Assembly (NCBI RefSeq): GCF_000523235.1
Contig: NZ_CP006850.1
Location: forward strand, 6,572,001 to 6,636,000
Length of the DNA: 64,000 nucleotides
Direction of reading: 5' to 3'
Origin: Nocardia nova SH22a
GTDB lineage: Bacteria > Actinomycetota > Actinomycetes > Mycobacteriales > Mycobacteriaceae
The notes below the pieces were generated by a model, which saw nothing but the letters and a program-made list of their open reading frames with translations, ran no database searches and was not told the DNA's origin. The position numbers and the translations under genes were made by a program. Positions 1-8,258 of the stretch are shown here, one piece after another (position 1 is the stretch's first letter; each line of letters starts with the position of its first letter).

Positions 1-2
1 CG

Positions 3-584
3 GCCGCGCACCGGACCGCGAATGTCGATGCCGACACCGAGGTGACCGCCGATCTCACCGCGGACATCCACCGCGACACCTTCGACACCGCTGACACCAC
101 GATCACTGCGGGGCTGACCGCCGAGGCCGTGGTCACGAAGTACGCGCAGGCCAGCCTCCAAGTGGTAGCGCGCCTGTCCGCCCGGTTCGGGATCCCTGCA
201 TCCCCGAACTCCACCGCCGCGATCGCAGGACTCACCGCCTCCGCGGTCGTCACCCCCGCCGGGGTCACCCCCGCCGATGCCGCGCTCACCATCTCCACGG
301 CCACCACCGCGGCGGCCAGCCGCGAAACCCACGCGGACGCGGACACCGCCGTCACCGTCGGCCTGCCCGCGGTCATGGCCGCGGAGATGTCGATCACCGC
401 CAACCGCGCGGTGACCGCGCACCTGTCGGCATCGGCCTGGATCGTCGGCCAACCGGTGCCCCACACCCCGCTGGAACGAGTCGTCCAGATCGGCGCGGAC
501 GACCGCACATGCGCCGTCGGCCCCGACGACCGTGCCCTGGTCGTCAGCGCCGACGACCGAACTGCCGCCGCCTCGCGCGGCTGA
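3..584 (+). CDS. Phage-type repetitive structural protein (5' partial)
   Basis: The reading frame is open through the left edge, so the N-terminus is missing and 193 codons remain. The protein is almost entirely Ala, Thr, Val and Asp, with loose repeats of the form TAxLTA/ITAxLTA. It ends in three copies of a 9-residue unit beginning DDR (ADDRT, PDDRA, ADDRT). I see no enzyme motif. Low-complexity beta-type repeats with DDRxxxV tails occur in actinophage virion proteins, so a minor tail or head-decoration protein is likely, though this is an inference. The hydrolase gene begins 27 bp downstream on the same strand, which suggests one late operon. Confidence 0.55.
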   Translation, partial: AAHRTANVDADTEVTADLTADIHRDTFDTADTTITAGLTAEAVVTKYAQASLQVVARLSARFGIPASPNSTAAIAGLTASAVVTPAGVTPADAALTISTATTAAASRETHADADTAVTVGLPAVMAAEMSITANRAVTAHLSASAWIVGQPVPHTPLERVVQIGADDRTCAVGPDDRALVVSADDRTAAASRG

Positions 585-611
585 CCCCCCTCTATCGATC
601 GAAAGGCTGCC

Positions 612-1691
612 ATGCCACTGGTAACACCGACCGGTCCGTATTCTGTCGGCTCACGCCGACTGTTCCTGACCAACCCGGCCGCCGACCCCATCACCGGATC
701 CGCGACCCGCTGGATCACGGTCAACGCGTTCTTCCCGACCGCCAACACCGGGACCGCCGCGAAGTATCTGTCGGACAACGCAACCCGCGACACCAGCATG
801 GCGCAGCTCCTCGCGCAGGGCTGGGACGGCACGTTCAACTACTACTTCACCCCGAACAGCACCCAATACCCGAGAATCCGGGCCCTGACGATCCCCGCCG
901 TGACGAACGCGTCACCGCGCACCGACCTCGGCCCCCTTCCCGTGGTGATCGTGTCACCAGGCTTCGGCGTCAGCGGCGCCTACCACACCAGTACCGCCCT
1001 TGAGCTGGCCTCACGCGGCTACCTGGTGCTCGTGCTCTCGGTGACCTGGGAGTCGATCGCGACCGAACTCGTCTCCGGTGTCGCACCCCAGCAGGCCAGC
1101 ATCGCCAACCAGTGGCAGCTGCTGCTCACCGCGAGATTGGCGGACACCACCTACGTGCTCGACCAGCTCGCATCCCTGCCGAACGGGATCGGCGGCGCCG
1201 CGGACACCGCCCGCGTCGCGATGGTCGGCCACTCCTACGGCGGCTACACGGCCATGGAGAAGGCATACACCGACTCCCGCGTGAAGGCCGTGATGTGCCT
1301 GGACGCGCCCTGCGGCTGGCCGAACACCACATCCAGCGCGCAGAACGGCGGCCTCCCCCTCGGCCAGCCGGTGTTCCTGCTGTCGTCACCGTCCGGCGTC
1401 AACGGTGACGGGCACGCCAGCTGGCAGGGATTCCAATCCCACCCGCACGGACCGTACTGGGTCGCCGAGGTCGCGGGCACCGTCCACACCGCGTTCACCG
1501 ACCTCGCCGTCATGGACCCCAACACGGCCACCTTCTGCGGCACGATCGCACCGGCCCGCGCGCAGATGGTCACCAACGCCTACGTCCGCGCGTTCGCGGA
1601 CTACGCCCTGCGTGGCGTCCCGGACCCGCTGCTGACCGGCAACAGTACCGACTACCCTGAGGTGACCTACAAGATCACCGACGCGAGCTGA
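612..1691 (+). CDS. Alpha/beta-hydrolase of PAF-acetylhydrolase/cutinase type, no signal peptide
   Basis: This 359-residue alpha/beta-hydrolase has its nucleophile elbow GHSYGG at about 206-211 (Ser208). Asp231 in LDAPCGW and His292 in VHTAF are the likely other triad members, and SPGFG near 115 is the likely oxyanion loop. A GAAAGG ribosome site precedes the ATG. No signal peptide or membrane helix is visible, so the protein is cytoplasmic or packaged in the virion. Its position right behind a phage structural gene suggests an envelope esterase, a job done in mycolata phages by LysB mycolyl-esterases. Sequence alone does not show the substrate. It shares the DAPxGWP motif with the hydrolase at 3041-4066, so the two are probably paralogues. 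Confidence 0.75.
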   Translation: MPLVTPTGPYSVGSRRLFLTNPAADPITGSATRWITVNAFFPTANTGTAAKYLSDNATRDTSMAQLLAQGWDGTFNYYFTPNSTQYPRIRALTIPAVTNASPRTDLGPLPVVIVSPGFGVSGAYHTSTALELASRGYLVLVLSVTWESIATELVSGVAPQQASIANQWQLLLTARLADTTYVLDQLASLPNGIGGAADTARVAMVGHSYGGYTAMEKAYTDSRVKAVMCLDAPCGWPNTTSSAQNGGLPLGQPVFLLSSPSGVNGDGHASWQGFQSHPHGPYWVAEVAGTVHTAFTDLAVMDPNTATFCGTIAPARAQMVTNAYVRAFADYALRGVPDPLLTGNSTDYPEVTYKITDAS

Positions 1692-1705
1692 CACCCGCGC
1701 ACACG

Positions 1706-1749
1706 AATGCGCCCCCATTCACCGGGATTCCGGTGAATGGGGGCGCATT
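1706..1749. terminator. Bidirectional terminator hairpin, 20-bp perfect stem
   Basis: The arms 1706-1725 and 1730-1749 are perfectly complementary over 20 bp with a GATT loop. The hairpin starts 14 bp past the stop of the rightward hydrolase and ends 18 bp before the stop of a leftward gene. It can therefore end transcription from both sides. Confidence 0.85.
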
Positions 1750-1767
1750 TCGTCGTTTACAGACCGG

Positions 1768-2028
1768 TCAGAAGTCGACTGTTCCGTCGAGGATGCCGAG
1801 GACCGAGGCAGCGAGAACGACACGGCGCCCGAGCGTTTCCGGACCGGCTGGCAGAGCGCTCTCGGCAGATGCGCGAAGGCGGTCGAGGCGGTAGCGGGCG
1901 GCGCCGTAGCTGAAATCTCGCGTCGGTAGCAGCTCGGCGGCGAGCTGAGCGATCAACGGGTCCGCGCCCGCGGCGAGTTCCCGCAGCCGGTCGGTGGTCA
2001 ACGGTTCGGATGCCTGGTCACTGCTCAT
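1768..2028 (-). CDS. Small hypothetical protein of the integrated element
   Basis: This 86-residue acidic, helical, soluble protein begins MSSDQASEPL. The ATG at 2028 is preferred over an upstream start at 2061 because GAGAGGA lies about a dozen bases ahead of it and because 2061 would run into the neighbouring gene. The middle reads as a helical region rich in Leu and Arg (RYRLDRLRAS). I see no recognised family. It is the last gene of the leftward cassette and reads into the terminator at 1706-1749. Confidence 0.55.
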   Translation of the reverse strand: MSSDQASEPLTTDRLRELAAGADPLIAQLAAELLPTRDFSYGAARYRLDRLRASAESALPAGPETLGRRVVLAASVLGILDGTVDF

Positions 2029-2045
2029 GGTGTCGACGATCCTCT

Positions 2046-2459
2046 CTACCTGTCCGCCCACCGGGTGGCGCCCGGCGCCGCGGTGAGCGTGGACACGAGG
2101 TCGGCACCGGCGACCGCGAGCGTGGGGCCGCCGACCGCGATCGTGCCGATCACCGCGCCGACCGCGGCACCGCTGGCGGCACCGGCCAGGCAGGCGGGGA
2201 TCACGAGCGGGCCACCGACAACGGCGGGAGTTCCGGCGATGAGGCAGCCGACACCGGCACCGATGACGGTGCCGCCGAACCCGCCTACGGAGGTCGCGAT
2301 CCCGAACTCGGTCAAGAAGGCACGCTCGGCGGCCTGGTTCTCCTGGACGCTCGCCACCGGGGTGGCGACCGGTTCGGGTGCGGTGGCGCTGGCGGTGGCC
2401 GTGCCGATAGAGACGCTGGCGACGGCGAGCAGGCCAGCGGCGGCAATGGTGCGAATCAT
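2046..2459 (-). CDS. Secreted glycine-zipper protein
   Basis: This 137-residue protein has an N-terminal signal peptide (hydrophobic core AAAGLLAVASVSIG, cleavage near ATASA). Two glycine-rich hydrophobic stretches at about 55-75 and 80-110 are separated by a pair of Cys residues. This resembles small exported glycine-zipper proteins of Nocardia and related bacteria, which can sit in or across membranes. AGGAGA lies just ahead of the ATG. The function is unknown. Within a prophage, a holin-like, superinfection or envelope-modifying role is possible but unproven. Confidence 0.65.
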   Translation of the reverse strand: MIRTIAAAGLLAVASVSIGTATASATAPEPVATPVASVQENQAAERAFLTEFGIATSVGGFGGTVIGAGVGCLIAGTPAVVGGPLVIPACLAGAASGAAVGAVIGTIAVGGPTLAVAGADLVSTLTAAPGATRWADR

Positions 2460-2525
2460 GGAAATCTCCTGGTGTGTGAGGGTTTTCGCGTGCCGTGGCG
2501 GCGCGCGATAGGTGAGTCGGGGGTG

Positions 2526-3044
2526 CTACTCGGTGACGAAGACGGCGTTATCGGGCAGGATGTGCCGCATCTGCGCCGGGATCTCGCCTTGGGTGAAAAC
2601 GTCGTCCGACCAGTGCACCGTCTGCGTCGGGTCGTCGAGCCAACGCCATCGGTAGGTGACTCCGCCGAACCCGCGCACCGGAGCGGGCGAGTGCGCGTCG
2701 ATTACGCGGGGCACGTAGTGCCATCCGTCGATGCGCAGGACATCGCGGCGCGGTGCGCGCCGCATTCCGTTCGCCCGCGTCTCGCCGGTGCTGTCACCGT
2801 CTCGCATCCACTGGTATTTCTCCCACCAGAAACGATCCTGTCGGCACGTGCAGTCCCAAAAGTCTTGGCGGGCTTCGGCTTCGGTGGCGTATGCGATGGA
2901 CCGGGATTGAAACCCGTTGTCGAACTGGAAGGCGCACCATTTCCCGGCCCACCCGTTCTCGGCGGCGGGGAGGGCCTGGTACACGCCGGGACCTTCGATG
3001 ACGTGGCCGAAGGTGCTGAGTTGGAATTCCTTATCGCGGTTCAC
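2526..3044 (-). CDS. Hypothetical protein of the integrated element
   Basis: This soluble 172-residue protein is rich in Trp and aromatics and has no family motif I recognise. The GTG at 3044 overlaps the TGA of the upstream hydrolase (GTGA, 4 bp) and has AGGAG 7 bases ahead, which argues against the longer start at 3071. Translational coupling places it in the same leftward operon as the secreted hydrolase and the coiled-coil protein. The sequence includes WHYVPRVIDAHSPAPV and a DFWDCTC segment. It could be a small phage accessory factor. Confidence 0.65.
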   Translation of the reverse strand: MNRDKEFQLSTFGHVIEGPGVYQALPAAENGWAGKWCAFQFDNGFQSRSIAYATEAEARQDFWDCTCRQDRFWWEKYQWMRDGDSTGETRANGMRRAPRRDVLRIDGWHYVPRVIDAHSPAPVRGFGGVTYRWRWLDDPTQTVHWSDDVFTQGEIPAQMRHILPDNAVFVTE

Positions 3045-4066
3045 ATCTGCTCCTGATGCGTGTCGAGCCACGAGCCGATCAGCGCGCGGCTACTCGAGGT
3101 GGCCTGCGCGGCAGGCACCGTGCCGCACAGATCGGTGCCGCCGCCGAGAACGCACAGGTCCGTCGCCGAGTAGTGGCCGGCACCCCAGATCTGCGAGACA
3201 TCCGCGCCGGGCTGATGCGGCCACTCGGCAGGCCACGGGTCCGACAGGCGCAGCTCGAGCACCGGTGCCGCGAGCTGATGGGCGTCGGCGGCACCGGGCC
3301 ATCCGGCGGGCGCGTCGATCATCACCACCGCGCGGACGCGGGGATCGGCGGCGGCCAGCTGCACGGCGGTCGTGCCGCCGAGCGAGTGACCGCCGACAGC
3401 GATCCGCTCGAGGTCGGCCAGCGGCCCGACGACGGGCAGGGTAGGGAGCTGATCGAGGATCAGGCGCATATCGTCCTCACGGGCGGCCAGCCGTTCGCGC
3501 ATGTAGTCCGGATCGACCGATGTGGGGGCGCCGGTGATGATCTCGCCGTCGGGCAGCTGCACGGCTGGGCTCTCGCCGATGTGGTCGATGACGATCACGA
3601 TCCGGCCGGCCGACGCGAGATCGTCGGCGAGGCCGGACAGGATCCACCGCGGTGTCCCGAGTCCGGGCGAGAGGACCACGACGGGCATCCGGTCGAGCGT
3701 GGTGTCGGCTGGTGCGTCCTGGGTGGCGCTGACCATGGCAAACGCCATCGTCGGCGCGGTGGCGGGGGCGTGCATCCAGATCGCGGACGTCCGGGCGATC
3801 CGGGCGGTGGCCGCCAGGCCGTGCGCCGGAATCAGCGACGCCGCGCCGACGCTCGCGGTCGGGTACCAGGCCGACACCATGATCCGGCGGCCCTGCTGCG
3901 AGTCGACGAGTTCGGTGTCGACTCGCCCGACGTGATGGCTGCCGTCAGCCTGGGCGATCGTCGAGCTGCCGAGCGGGGCGGCGTGGGCGTCGGTGGCCAG
4001 CCATCCGGATCCGGTGCCGACCACGACGGCGGCAGCCAGCGCGGCCGCGATCGCTCGCCGGTTCAC
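3041..4066 (-). CDS. Secreted alpha/beta-hydrolase (PAF-acetylhydrolase-like)
   Basis: This 341-residue protein has a signal peptide (MNRRAIAAAL onward, cleavage near DAHAA at 26-30) and then an alpha/beta-hydrolase fold. Ser228 lies in GHSLGG, Asp251 in MIDAPAGWP and His298 in GAGHYS. An oxyanion-type LSPGLG is near 132. The GTG start overlaps the upstream TGA by 4 bp and is preceded by GAGGAG, so the longer start at 4105 is rejected. The DAPxGWP motif is shared with the signal-less hydrolase at 612-1691. Two related esterases in one element, one exported and one not, suggest the host envelope lipids are the target. Confidence 0.8.
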   Translation of the reverse strand: MNRRAIAAALAAAVVVGTGSGWLATDAHAAPLGSSTIAQADGSHHVGRVDTELVDSQQGRRIMVSAWYPTASVGAASLIPAHGLAATARIARTSAIWMHAPATAPTMAFAMVSATQDAPADTTLDRMPVVVLSPGLGTPRWILSGLADDLASAGRIVIVIDHIGESPAVQLPDGEIITGAPTSVDPDYMRERLAAREDDMRLILDQLPTLPVVGPLADLERIAVGGHSLGGTTAVQLAAADPRVRAVVMIDAPAGWPGAADAHQLAAPVLELRLSDPWPAEWPHQPGADVSQIWGAGHYSATDLCVLGGGTDLCGTVPAAQATSSSRALIGSWLDTHQEQM

Positions 4067-4869
4067 TGCTTGCGCTCCTCGCGGAGCGCGCGGACCTCGG
4101 CCCACGCGGAGTCGAGGTCGCGGCGCATGCCTTCGCGGATCTTCGCGAACTCCGCGCGCTGCGCCGTGGTCTCGTCCTGCAGTTGCTGGCGTGTCGCGTC
4201 CCGCTCGGTGATCGCGTCCGATACCGCGGCTTTCGCGGTGTCGAGTGCCTTGCGGAGTGCGGTCATCTCCGCCCGGGTGTCGCGCAGTTCGCGCGCGGCC
4301 TGCTGCTCGATGAGCTCGGCCTTCTCTTCGGCTGCGGTGCGGGCCGCGATCGCCTCGTCGGCGGCCTCGGAAGCATCGGCCGCCAGTGCCTTGGCCTGGT
4401 CGCGTTCGATCGCGAGGGCGTCGGCACGGTTCTCGGCGGCGGCCTGTGCGGACTGGGCGGTGGCGATCTGCACGTCGGCGTCCCGGCGCACCGCGGCAAT
4501 CTCACGATCCACCGACGTCTGCGCGGTGGCCGCGGCGGTCAGCTCGCGAGCATCCTCGAGGATGGCGCCAGTCTCGCCGATGGCCCGCTGAAGTTCGGCG
4601 ACTACATCGGCGAGCCGCGAGGTGGACGCGGTGACCGGTCGTTCAGCAGCGTGCGGATCGTGGGCCGCCTTCGCTTCGTCCTCGCGCAGCCACTTCTGCG
4701 TGCGCCGGTATTTCGCCGCCGCGGTGTGCTCGGGGTTGGCGCAGTAGCAGCCCCTCTGTCCCGGTTTGCCGGTCTGGACGGCGGGGTCGGGGCAGGTCTT
4801 GTCCCGGGTGAGGGGGAAGATGCACAGCGGGGCGGGGTCGTCGTCTACGACGGTGAGGGCGCGGCTCAT
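4063..4869 (-). CDS. Coiled-coil protein with N-terminal Cys/His cluster
   Basis: This protein has 268 residues. The first ~50 hold Cys16, Cys26, Cys41, Cys43 and His48 (CYCANPEH), a possible metal-binding knob. Residues about 85-265 are a continuous Ala/Glu/Arg/Lys-rich heptad coiled coil. The start overlaps the upstream stop as ATGA. Proteins of this shape occur in actinobacterial plasmids, ICEs and phages, where partition or DNA-binding roles are proposed. No specific family can be named here. Coupling to the hydrolase downstream is unusual for a DNA-maintenance gene. Confidence 0.7.
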   Translation of the reverse strand: MSRALTVVDDDPAPLCIFPLTRDKTCPDPAVQTGKPGQRGCYCANPEHTAAAKYRRTQKWLREDEAKAAHDPHAAERPVTASTSRLADVVAELQRAIGETGAILEDARELTAAATAQTSVDREIAAVRRDADVQIATAQSAQAAAENRADALAIERDQAKALAADASEAADEAIAARTAAEEKAELIEQQAARELRDTRAEMTALRKALDTAKAAVSDAITERDATRQQLQDETTAQRAEFAKIREGMRRDLDSAWAEVRALREERKQ

Positions 4870-5483
4870 GCGTCACGCTCCGATGCATGCGTCACCGCGT
4901 CATGCATCACCGGGGGATGCTTTGGGCCGGTGACCGTGACCTTCCAGCCCTCGTGCATGCCGACCCAGTACCGGTAATCCGCGATACGCGCGCCACGGTC
5001 CATGTCCTCGCGCAGACGCAAATGGGCGGCGATGGTGTCGACATCTCGTTCGGCCGCGGTGCCCAGCGCGACGCCGAGAAGACCGCCGGCACTCTGGACC
5101 CATGTCAAGGCGGGAGCGACCTGCCGAAGGACCGCCAGCATCTCCTCGCCCGCGCGGCCGTAGGGCCGCAGCTCGAGGATCAGGTTGTCAATTTTGCCGC
5201 GCAGAAGCTCGAGTTCGATCGAGTCGGCCAGGTTCCTGTCCGCGAACTCACCGGTGCGATACGGGGCTGCGGTGTCGCGCGCGGTTCCGAGCGCGCGCCG
5301 CAGTCGCGCGAGCAGATAGTCCGTGTCGTCGTGCCACTCGCTGAAGAGCGCAGGCAGCCAACCGCTGCGACGGGCGTCGATCTCCCACTGAGCCGGGGCC
5401 AGGTTGCGCTCCGCCGCAGGAGCTGAATCGGCGCTGGTCAGAGAGGTTTCCGCCGGAATCCTGTTGGCCACAGTTTTGGCCAC
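4866..5483 (-). CDS. Hypothetical protein, first gene of the leftward element operon
   Basis: This 205-residue soluble, mostly helical protein has no motif I recognise. The assigned GTG at 5483 lacks an obvious ribosome site and lies inside a repeated sequence (TTGGCCACAG twice). The frame stays open back into the tRNA gene, so the true start may be a later codon. Its stop overlaps the next gene as ATGA, and three further genes follow in coupled fashion. As the gene next to the tRNA boundary it may belong to element maintenance rather than to virion structure. Confidence 0.6.
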   Translation of the reverse strand: MAKTVANRIPAETSLTSADSAPAAERNLAPAQWEIDARRSGWLPALFSEWHDDTDYLLARLRRALGTARDTAAPYRTGEFADRNLADSIELELLRGKIDNLILELRPYGRAGEEMLAVLRQVAPALTWVQSAGGLLGVALGTAAERDVDTIAAHLRLREDMDRGARIADYRYWVGMHEGWKVTVTGPKHPPVMHDAVTHASERDA

Positions 5484-5532
5484 AGTCCGGGCGGGGAGGT
5501 TGAGGCCGGAGGATGCTCCGGCGCTGGTCAGA
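5429..5532. repeat. 14-bp direct repeat near the tRNA boundary
   Basis: The 14-mer CGGCGCTGGTCAGA occurs at 5429-5442 and again at 5519-5532, exactly 90 bp apart, with the second copy 14 bp from the tRNA 3' end. Spaced repeats beside an att core can be integrase or excisionase arm sites. That role is only inferred from position. Confidence 0.4.
5464..5485. repeat. Tandem 10-bp repeat TTGGCCACAG
   Basis: TTGGCCACAG occurs at 5464-5473 and 5476-5485, a 12-bp period of about one helical turn plus. It lies 60 bp inside the presumed element end. One-turn spacing suits binding of two protein monomers on the same DNA face. Confidence 0.4.
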
Positions 5533-5545
5533 TGCTCTTTCGAGG

Positions 5546-5619
<74 letters not shown>

Positions 5620-6317
5620 AGGCATACGACATCGATGGGATCGCCACGATGTCGTCTGCGTGTAGGACTGTACCGAACTTCACTTCCGGAATGCCAATCG
5701 CACTCGGCGCATTTCGCATCGAGACCCATGACGGGCGAGCGAAGGTCGGACGAGCCGCCCATCGGCGACCACAGAGCAAACACCGAGCGCATTTCCCAAT
5801 CACGGCAAGCCCCCTTCCACTCGATTTCCCCCGGCGGAGAGTGCCGTACCGGGCGCGACCGCCGAGTCCGCCGCGCGGCACGAGCCCGACGAATCGCGCC
5901 ACCACGCTGTGATACTCGTCACCGGCGTCCATGTCCCGGCCGCGCGTGCGGATCGGCGATGAGGGCGCTGACCTGGGGCGAGAACATATGACGACGACAC
6001 CGCCACCCCCAGGTGAACACCGCGATCGACACGCCGCCGACGACACACCGGCCACCGGTGTAACGCCGCAGGCCCGGCGACGATCACACTGCCGATCGCC
6101 ATTCGCGAGGTACCGGAACAACCGGAACAGGTTGTAAAACAGCGTTTTTCGGTGCCGAGTGGCTTGCTAGGATCCTTTTTGCCGGACGGGGGTATCTGGA
6201 AAGGGGGCGGTGAGCGTGCGCCGAAGGTGTACTCGACCGCGAAGCAGTGAGCGCGTTCCGGAGGGTGTGATCGGCCGGGGCGTCGGCGCCGACAATGTCT
6301 GCGCGAGGTGATCGGCC
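5620..6317. other. About 700 bp without a convincing gene
   Basis: Open frames here have Arg/Pro-rich shadow composition and no ribosome sites. A 9-bp inverted repeat (ACGACATCG 5626-5634 with 5647-5655) sits just ahead of the tRNA 5' end. TACAGT about 55 bp further upstream on the minus strand could be the tRNA -10 box. TAGGAT at 6168-6173 on the plus strand could be a -10 box for the GGDEF gene, with no clear -35. Confidence 0.5.
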
Positions 6318-7322
6318 ATGTCTGGCGAGATCGACGCACAGACCGCCGCCATCGTCGCGGCGACCACACGGGACTGGGTCCGTGCCGTCTATCCGCGTAG
6401 CGGGCTGACGGTCGCACCCGAACATCTCGAGCAGGTATTCGGCGGAATCGTCGACGAGTTGATGTATCTGGCCCAGTCGGAACCGTTTCCGGTTCCGGCC
6501 GCCCGGGCGATCGGACTCCGGCTCGCCGAGGCGCCGTTCGACGGCACCCGGATGCTGGCACCGGCCACCCGCGCGTTGCTGGGCTTCGCCCCGGGCACGG
6601 AAGGCTCGCTGCTGGCCACCCGTTGGCCGCTGGTGGCCAGCATCGCCATCGACAGTTATGCCGAGGCTCTGCAGCAACGCGCTCTGCTACAGCAGGAGCG
6701 CAATCTGACGGCCGCGGTGTCGGTGCGCGTGCAGGAGATCGCGGAGTTGCAGAACAAGTTGCGGCACGAGGCGACCCACGACGCCCTCACCGACCTCGCC
6801 AATCGCTCCCTACTGCAGGAGCGGGTCCGGCTGATGGCCACCGATCACACCCGCGGCGTGGGATTGCTGTTGATCGATCTGGACGATTTCAAGCAGATCA
6901 ACGACGGCCACGGCCATTCGGTCGGTGACGAGGTCCTGGTGGAGATCTCCCGGCGGCTGCGCGCGGCCTGCCCGGACGAAACGGTCGTATGCCGTTACGG
7001 GGGCGATGAATTCGTCCTGGCGCTACCCGCTCGGCGCAACACGCTGGCCGAGATCGCCATGCGGTTCCTGACGGCGCTGCACGATCCGGTGCCCACCGAT
7101 GCCGGGCCGGTCCCGGTCTCGGCCAGTGTCGGCACGGCCTATGCCCCGCCCGGGCGGGGCTGTGATTTCTCCGATCTGCTGCGCAGCGCGGATCGGGCCA
7201 TGTATTCGGCCAAGACCGCGGGGAAACGCCGGTTCGCACTTTCCGAACCGGACAGTTCCGATAGCGATCCGGGCGGTTTCGAAACCACCCGGATCAGCTA
7301 TGACGCAGCCGTCGCAGGCTGA
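6318..7322 (+). CDS. GGDEF-domain diguanylate cyclase
   Basis: This 334-residue soluble protein has an N-terminal helical domain (1-125) of unknown type, a short coiled coil (125-150) and a C-terminal GGDEF domain (about 150-310). The domain carries DLDDFKQIND at 187-196 and an intact GGDEF at 228-232, so it should convert two GTP to cyclic di-GMP. No RxxD inhibitory site precedes the motif, so product inhibition through the I-site is not expected. No transmembrane segment or EAL domain is present. GAGGTG precedes the ATG. The N-terminal domain is presumably the sensor, with an unknown ligand. Confidence 0.92.
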   Translation: MSGEIDAQTAAIVAATTRDWVRAVYPRSGLTVAPEHLEQVFGGIVDELMYLAQSEPFPVPAARAIGLRLAEAPFDGTRMLAPATRALLGFAPGTEGSLLATRWPLVASIAIDSYAEALQQRALLQQERNLTAAVSVRVQEIAELQNKLRHEATHDALTDLANRSLLQERVRLMATDHTRGVGLLLIDLDDFKQINDGHGHSVGDEVLVEISRRLRAACPDETVVCRYGGDEFVLALPARRNTLAEIAMRFLTALHDPVPTDAGPVPVSASVGTAYAPPGRGCDFSDLLRSADRAMYSAKTAGKRRFALSEPDSSDSDPGGFETTRISYDAAVAG

Positions 7323-7366
7323 ACTGGCAACCATTCAGCAACCGACCGGCGGGTACCCTGGTCGAC

Positions 7367-8239
7367 GTGTGGCTGCTGCTGATACTTCTGATCGTCGTGC
7401 TCATCGCCGTCGTGGCGATGTCGGTCGCGAGCCGTTCGAACCAACGCACTCGCGAGGACACCCGACTCGCCGACGCGAAAGCCGACGCGCGCAGGCTCAT
7501 CGAACGACTCGGCGGTCAGGTGTACAACCTCACCGGAACCGACGATGCCTCGAAACAGGCGCTCGCAGACGCGGGTGAACGACTCAACGCCGCGGGTTCG
7601 CAGATCGATCAGGCCACCACTGTCACCCAGGCCCGGTTCGCGAAGGAAACCGCGATCGAGGGACTCTATTACGTGCGCGCCGCCCGGACCGCGATGAACC
7701 TCGACCCCGGACCGCCGGTTCCCGAACTGGACGGACAGCGTTCGGCCGGACAGGTCACCGAGGATCGCACCGTGGATTTCGACGGCCGCAGCATCGAAGC
7801 CTCCCCCACACCCTCACCGCAGACCCCGAACTACTATCCCGGCGGCCGGGTCGCCGGACGTCCGGTTCCGGCCGGGTGGTATTCCGAGCCGTGGTGGAAG
7901 ACCGCACTGGTCGCCGGCGCCTGGGGAGTCGGCTCCGTCCTGCTGTTCGATGCGCTGTTCAGCGGGATGCACGGTGTCGGTTACGGCGCGGCCGGATTCG
8001 AAAACGGTTACGGCGCGGGCTATGACGCCGGATTCGACGCGGGCCAGGACTCGGCGCAGGGCTTCGACGGCGGCGATCCGGGTGCGGATCCGGGCGGGTA
8101 CGACACCGCCGGATACGACGGCGGTGGCTACGACCAGGGTGGCTACGACGGCGGCGGATTCGACGGCAACGGATTCGGCGATTTCGGCGGTGGCGACTTC
8201 GGTGGCGGGGACTTCGGCGGATTCGACGGCGGTTTCTGA
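7367..8239 (+). CDS. Membrane-anchored DUF1542-like protein with Gly/Asp-rich tail
   Basis: This 290-residue protein has an N-terminal helix (residues 2-18) that anchors it, followed by a helical region (20-110, ADAKADARRLIERL...). A proline-rich linker comes next, with a second hydrophobic stretch near 180-200. The last ~80 residues are a low-complexity tail of GYDxGxD and GGDFGG repeats. This layout matches actinobacterial proteins annotated as DUF1542 or putative membrane proteins with no known activity. The start is a GTG with a weak ribosome site. It lies 44 bp after the GGDEF gene on the same strand, so the two may be co-transcribed. Confidence 0.75.
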   Translation: MWLLLILLIVVLIAVVAMSVASRSNQRTREDTRLADAKADARRLIERLGGQVYNLTGTDDASKQALADAGERLNAAGSQIDQATTVTQARFAKETAIEGLYYVRAARTAMNLDPGPPVPELDGQRSAGQVTEDRTVDFDGRSIEASPTPSPQTPNYYPGGRVAGRPVPAGWYSEPWWKTALVAGAWGVGSVLLFDALFSGMHGVGYGAAGFENGYGAGYDAGFDAGQDSAQGFDGGDPGADPGGYDTAGYDGGGYDQGGYDGGGFDGNGFGDFGGGDFGGGDFGGFDGGF

Positions 8240-8258
8240 TCCGCCCGCCGGCGAACGC

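Noticed and set aside
2010..3056. Long plus-strand open frame (348 codons) opposite the element operon
   Set aside because: It is antisense to genes with overlapping start/stop coupling and ribosome sites, and its product has Arg/Gly/Asp-rich shadow composition.
7960..8235. Repeats in the Gly/Asp-rich tail as a CRISPR or satellite
   Set aside because: They are codon-level repeats in a coding frame with irregular units and no spacers.
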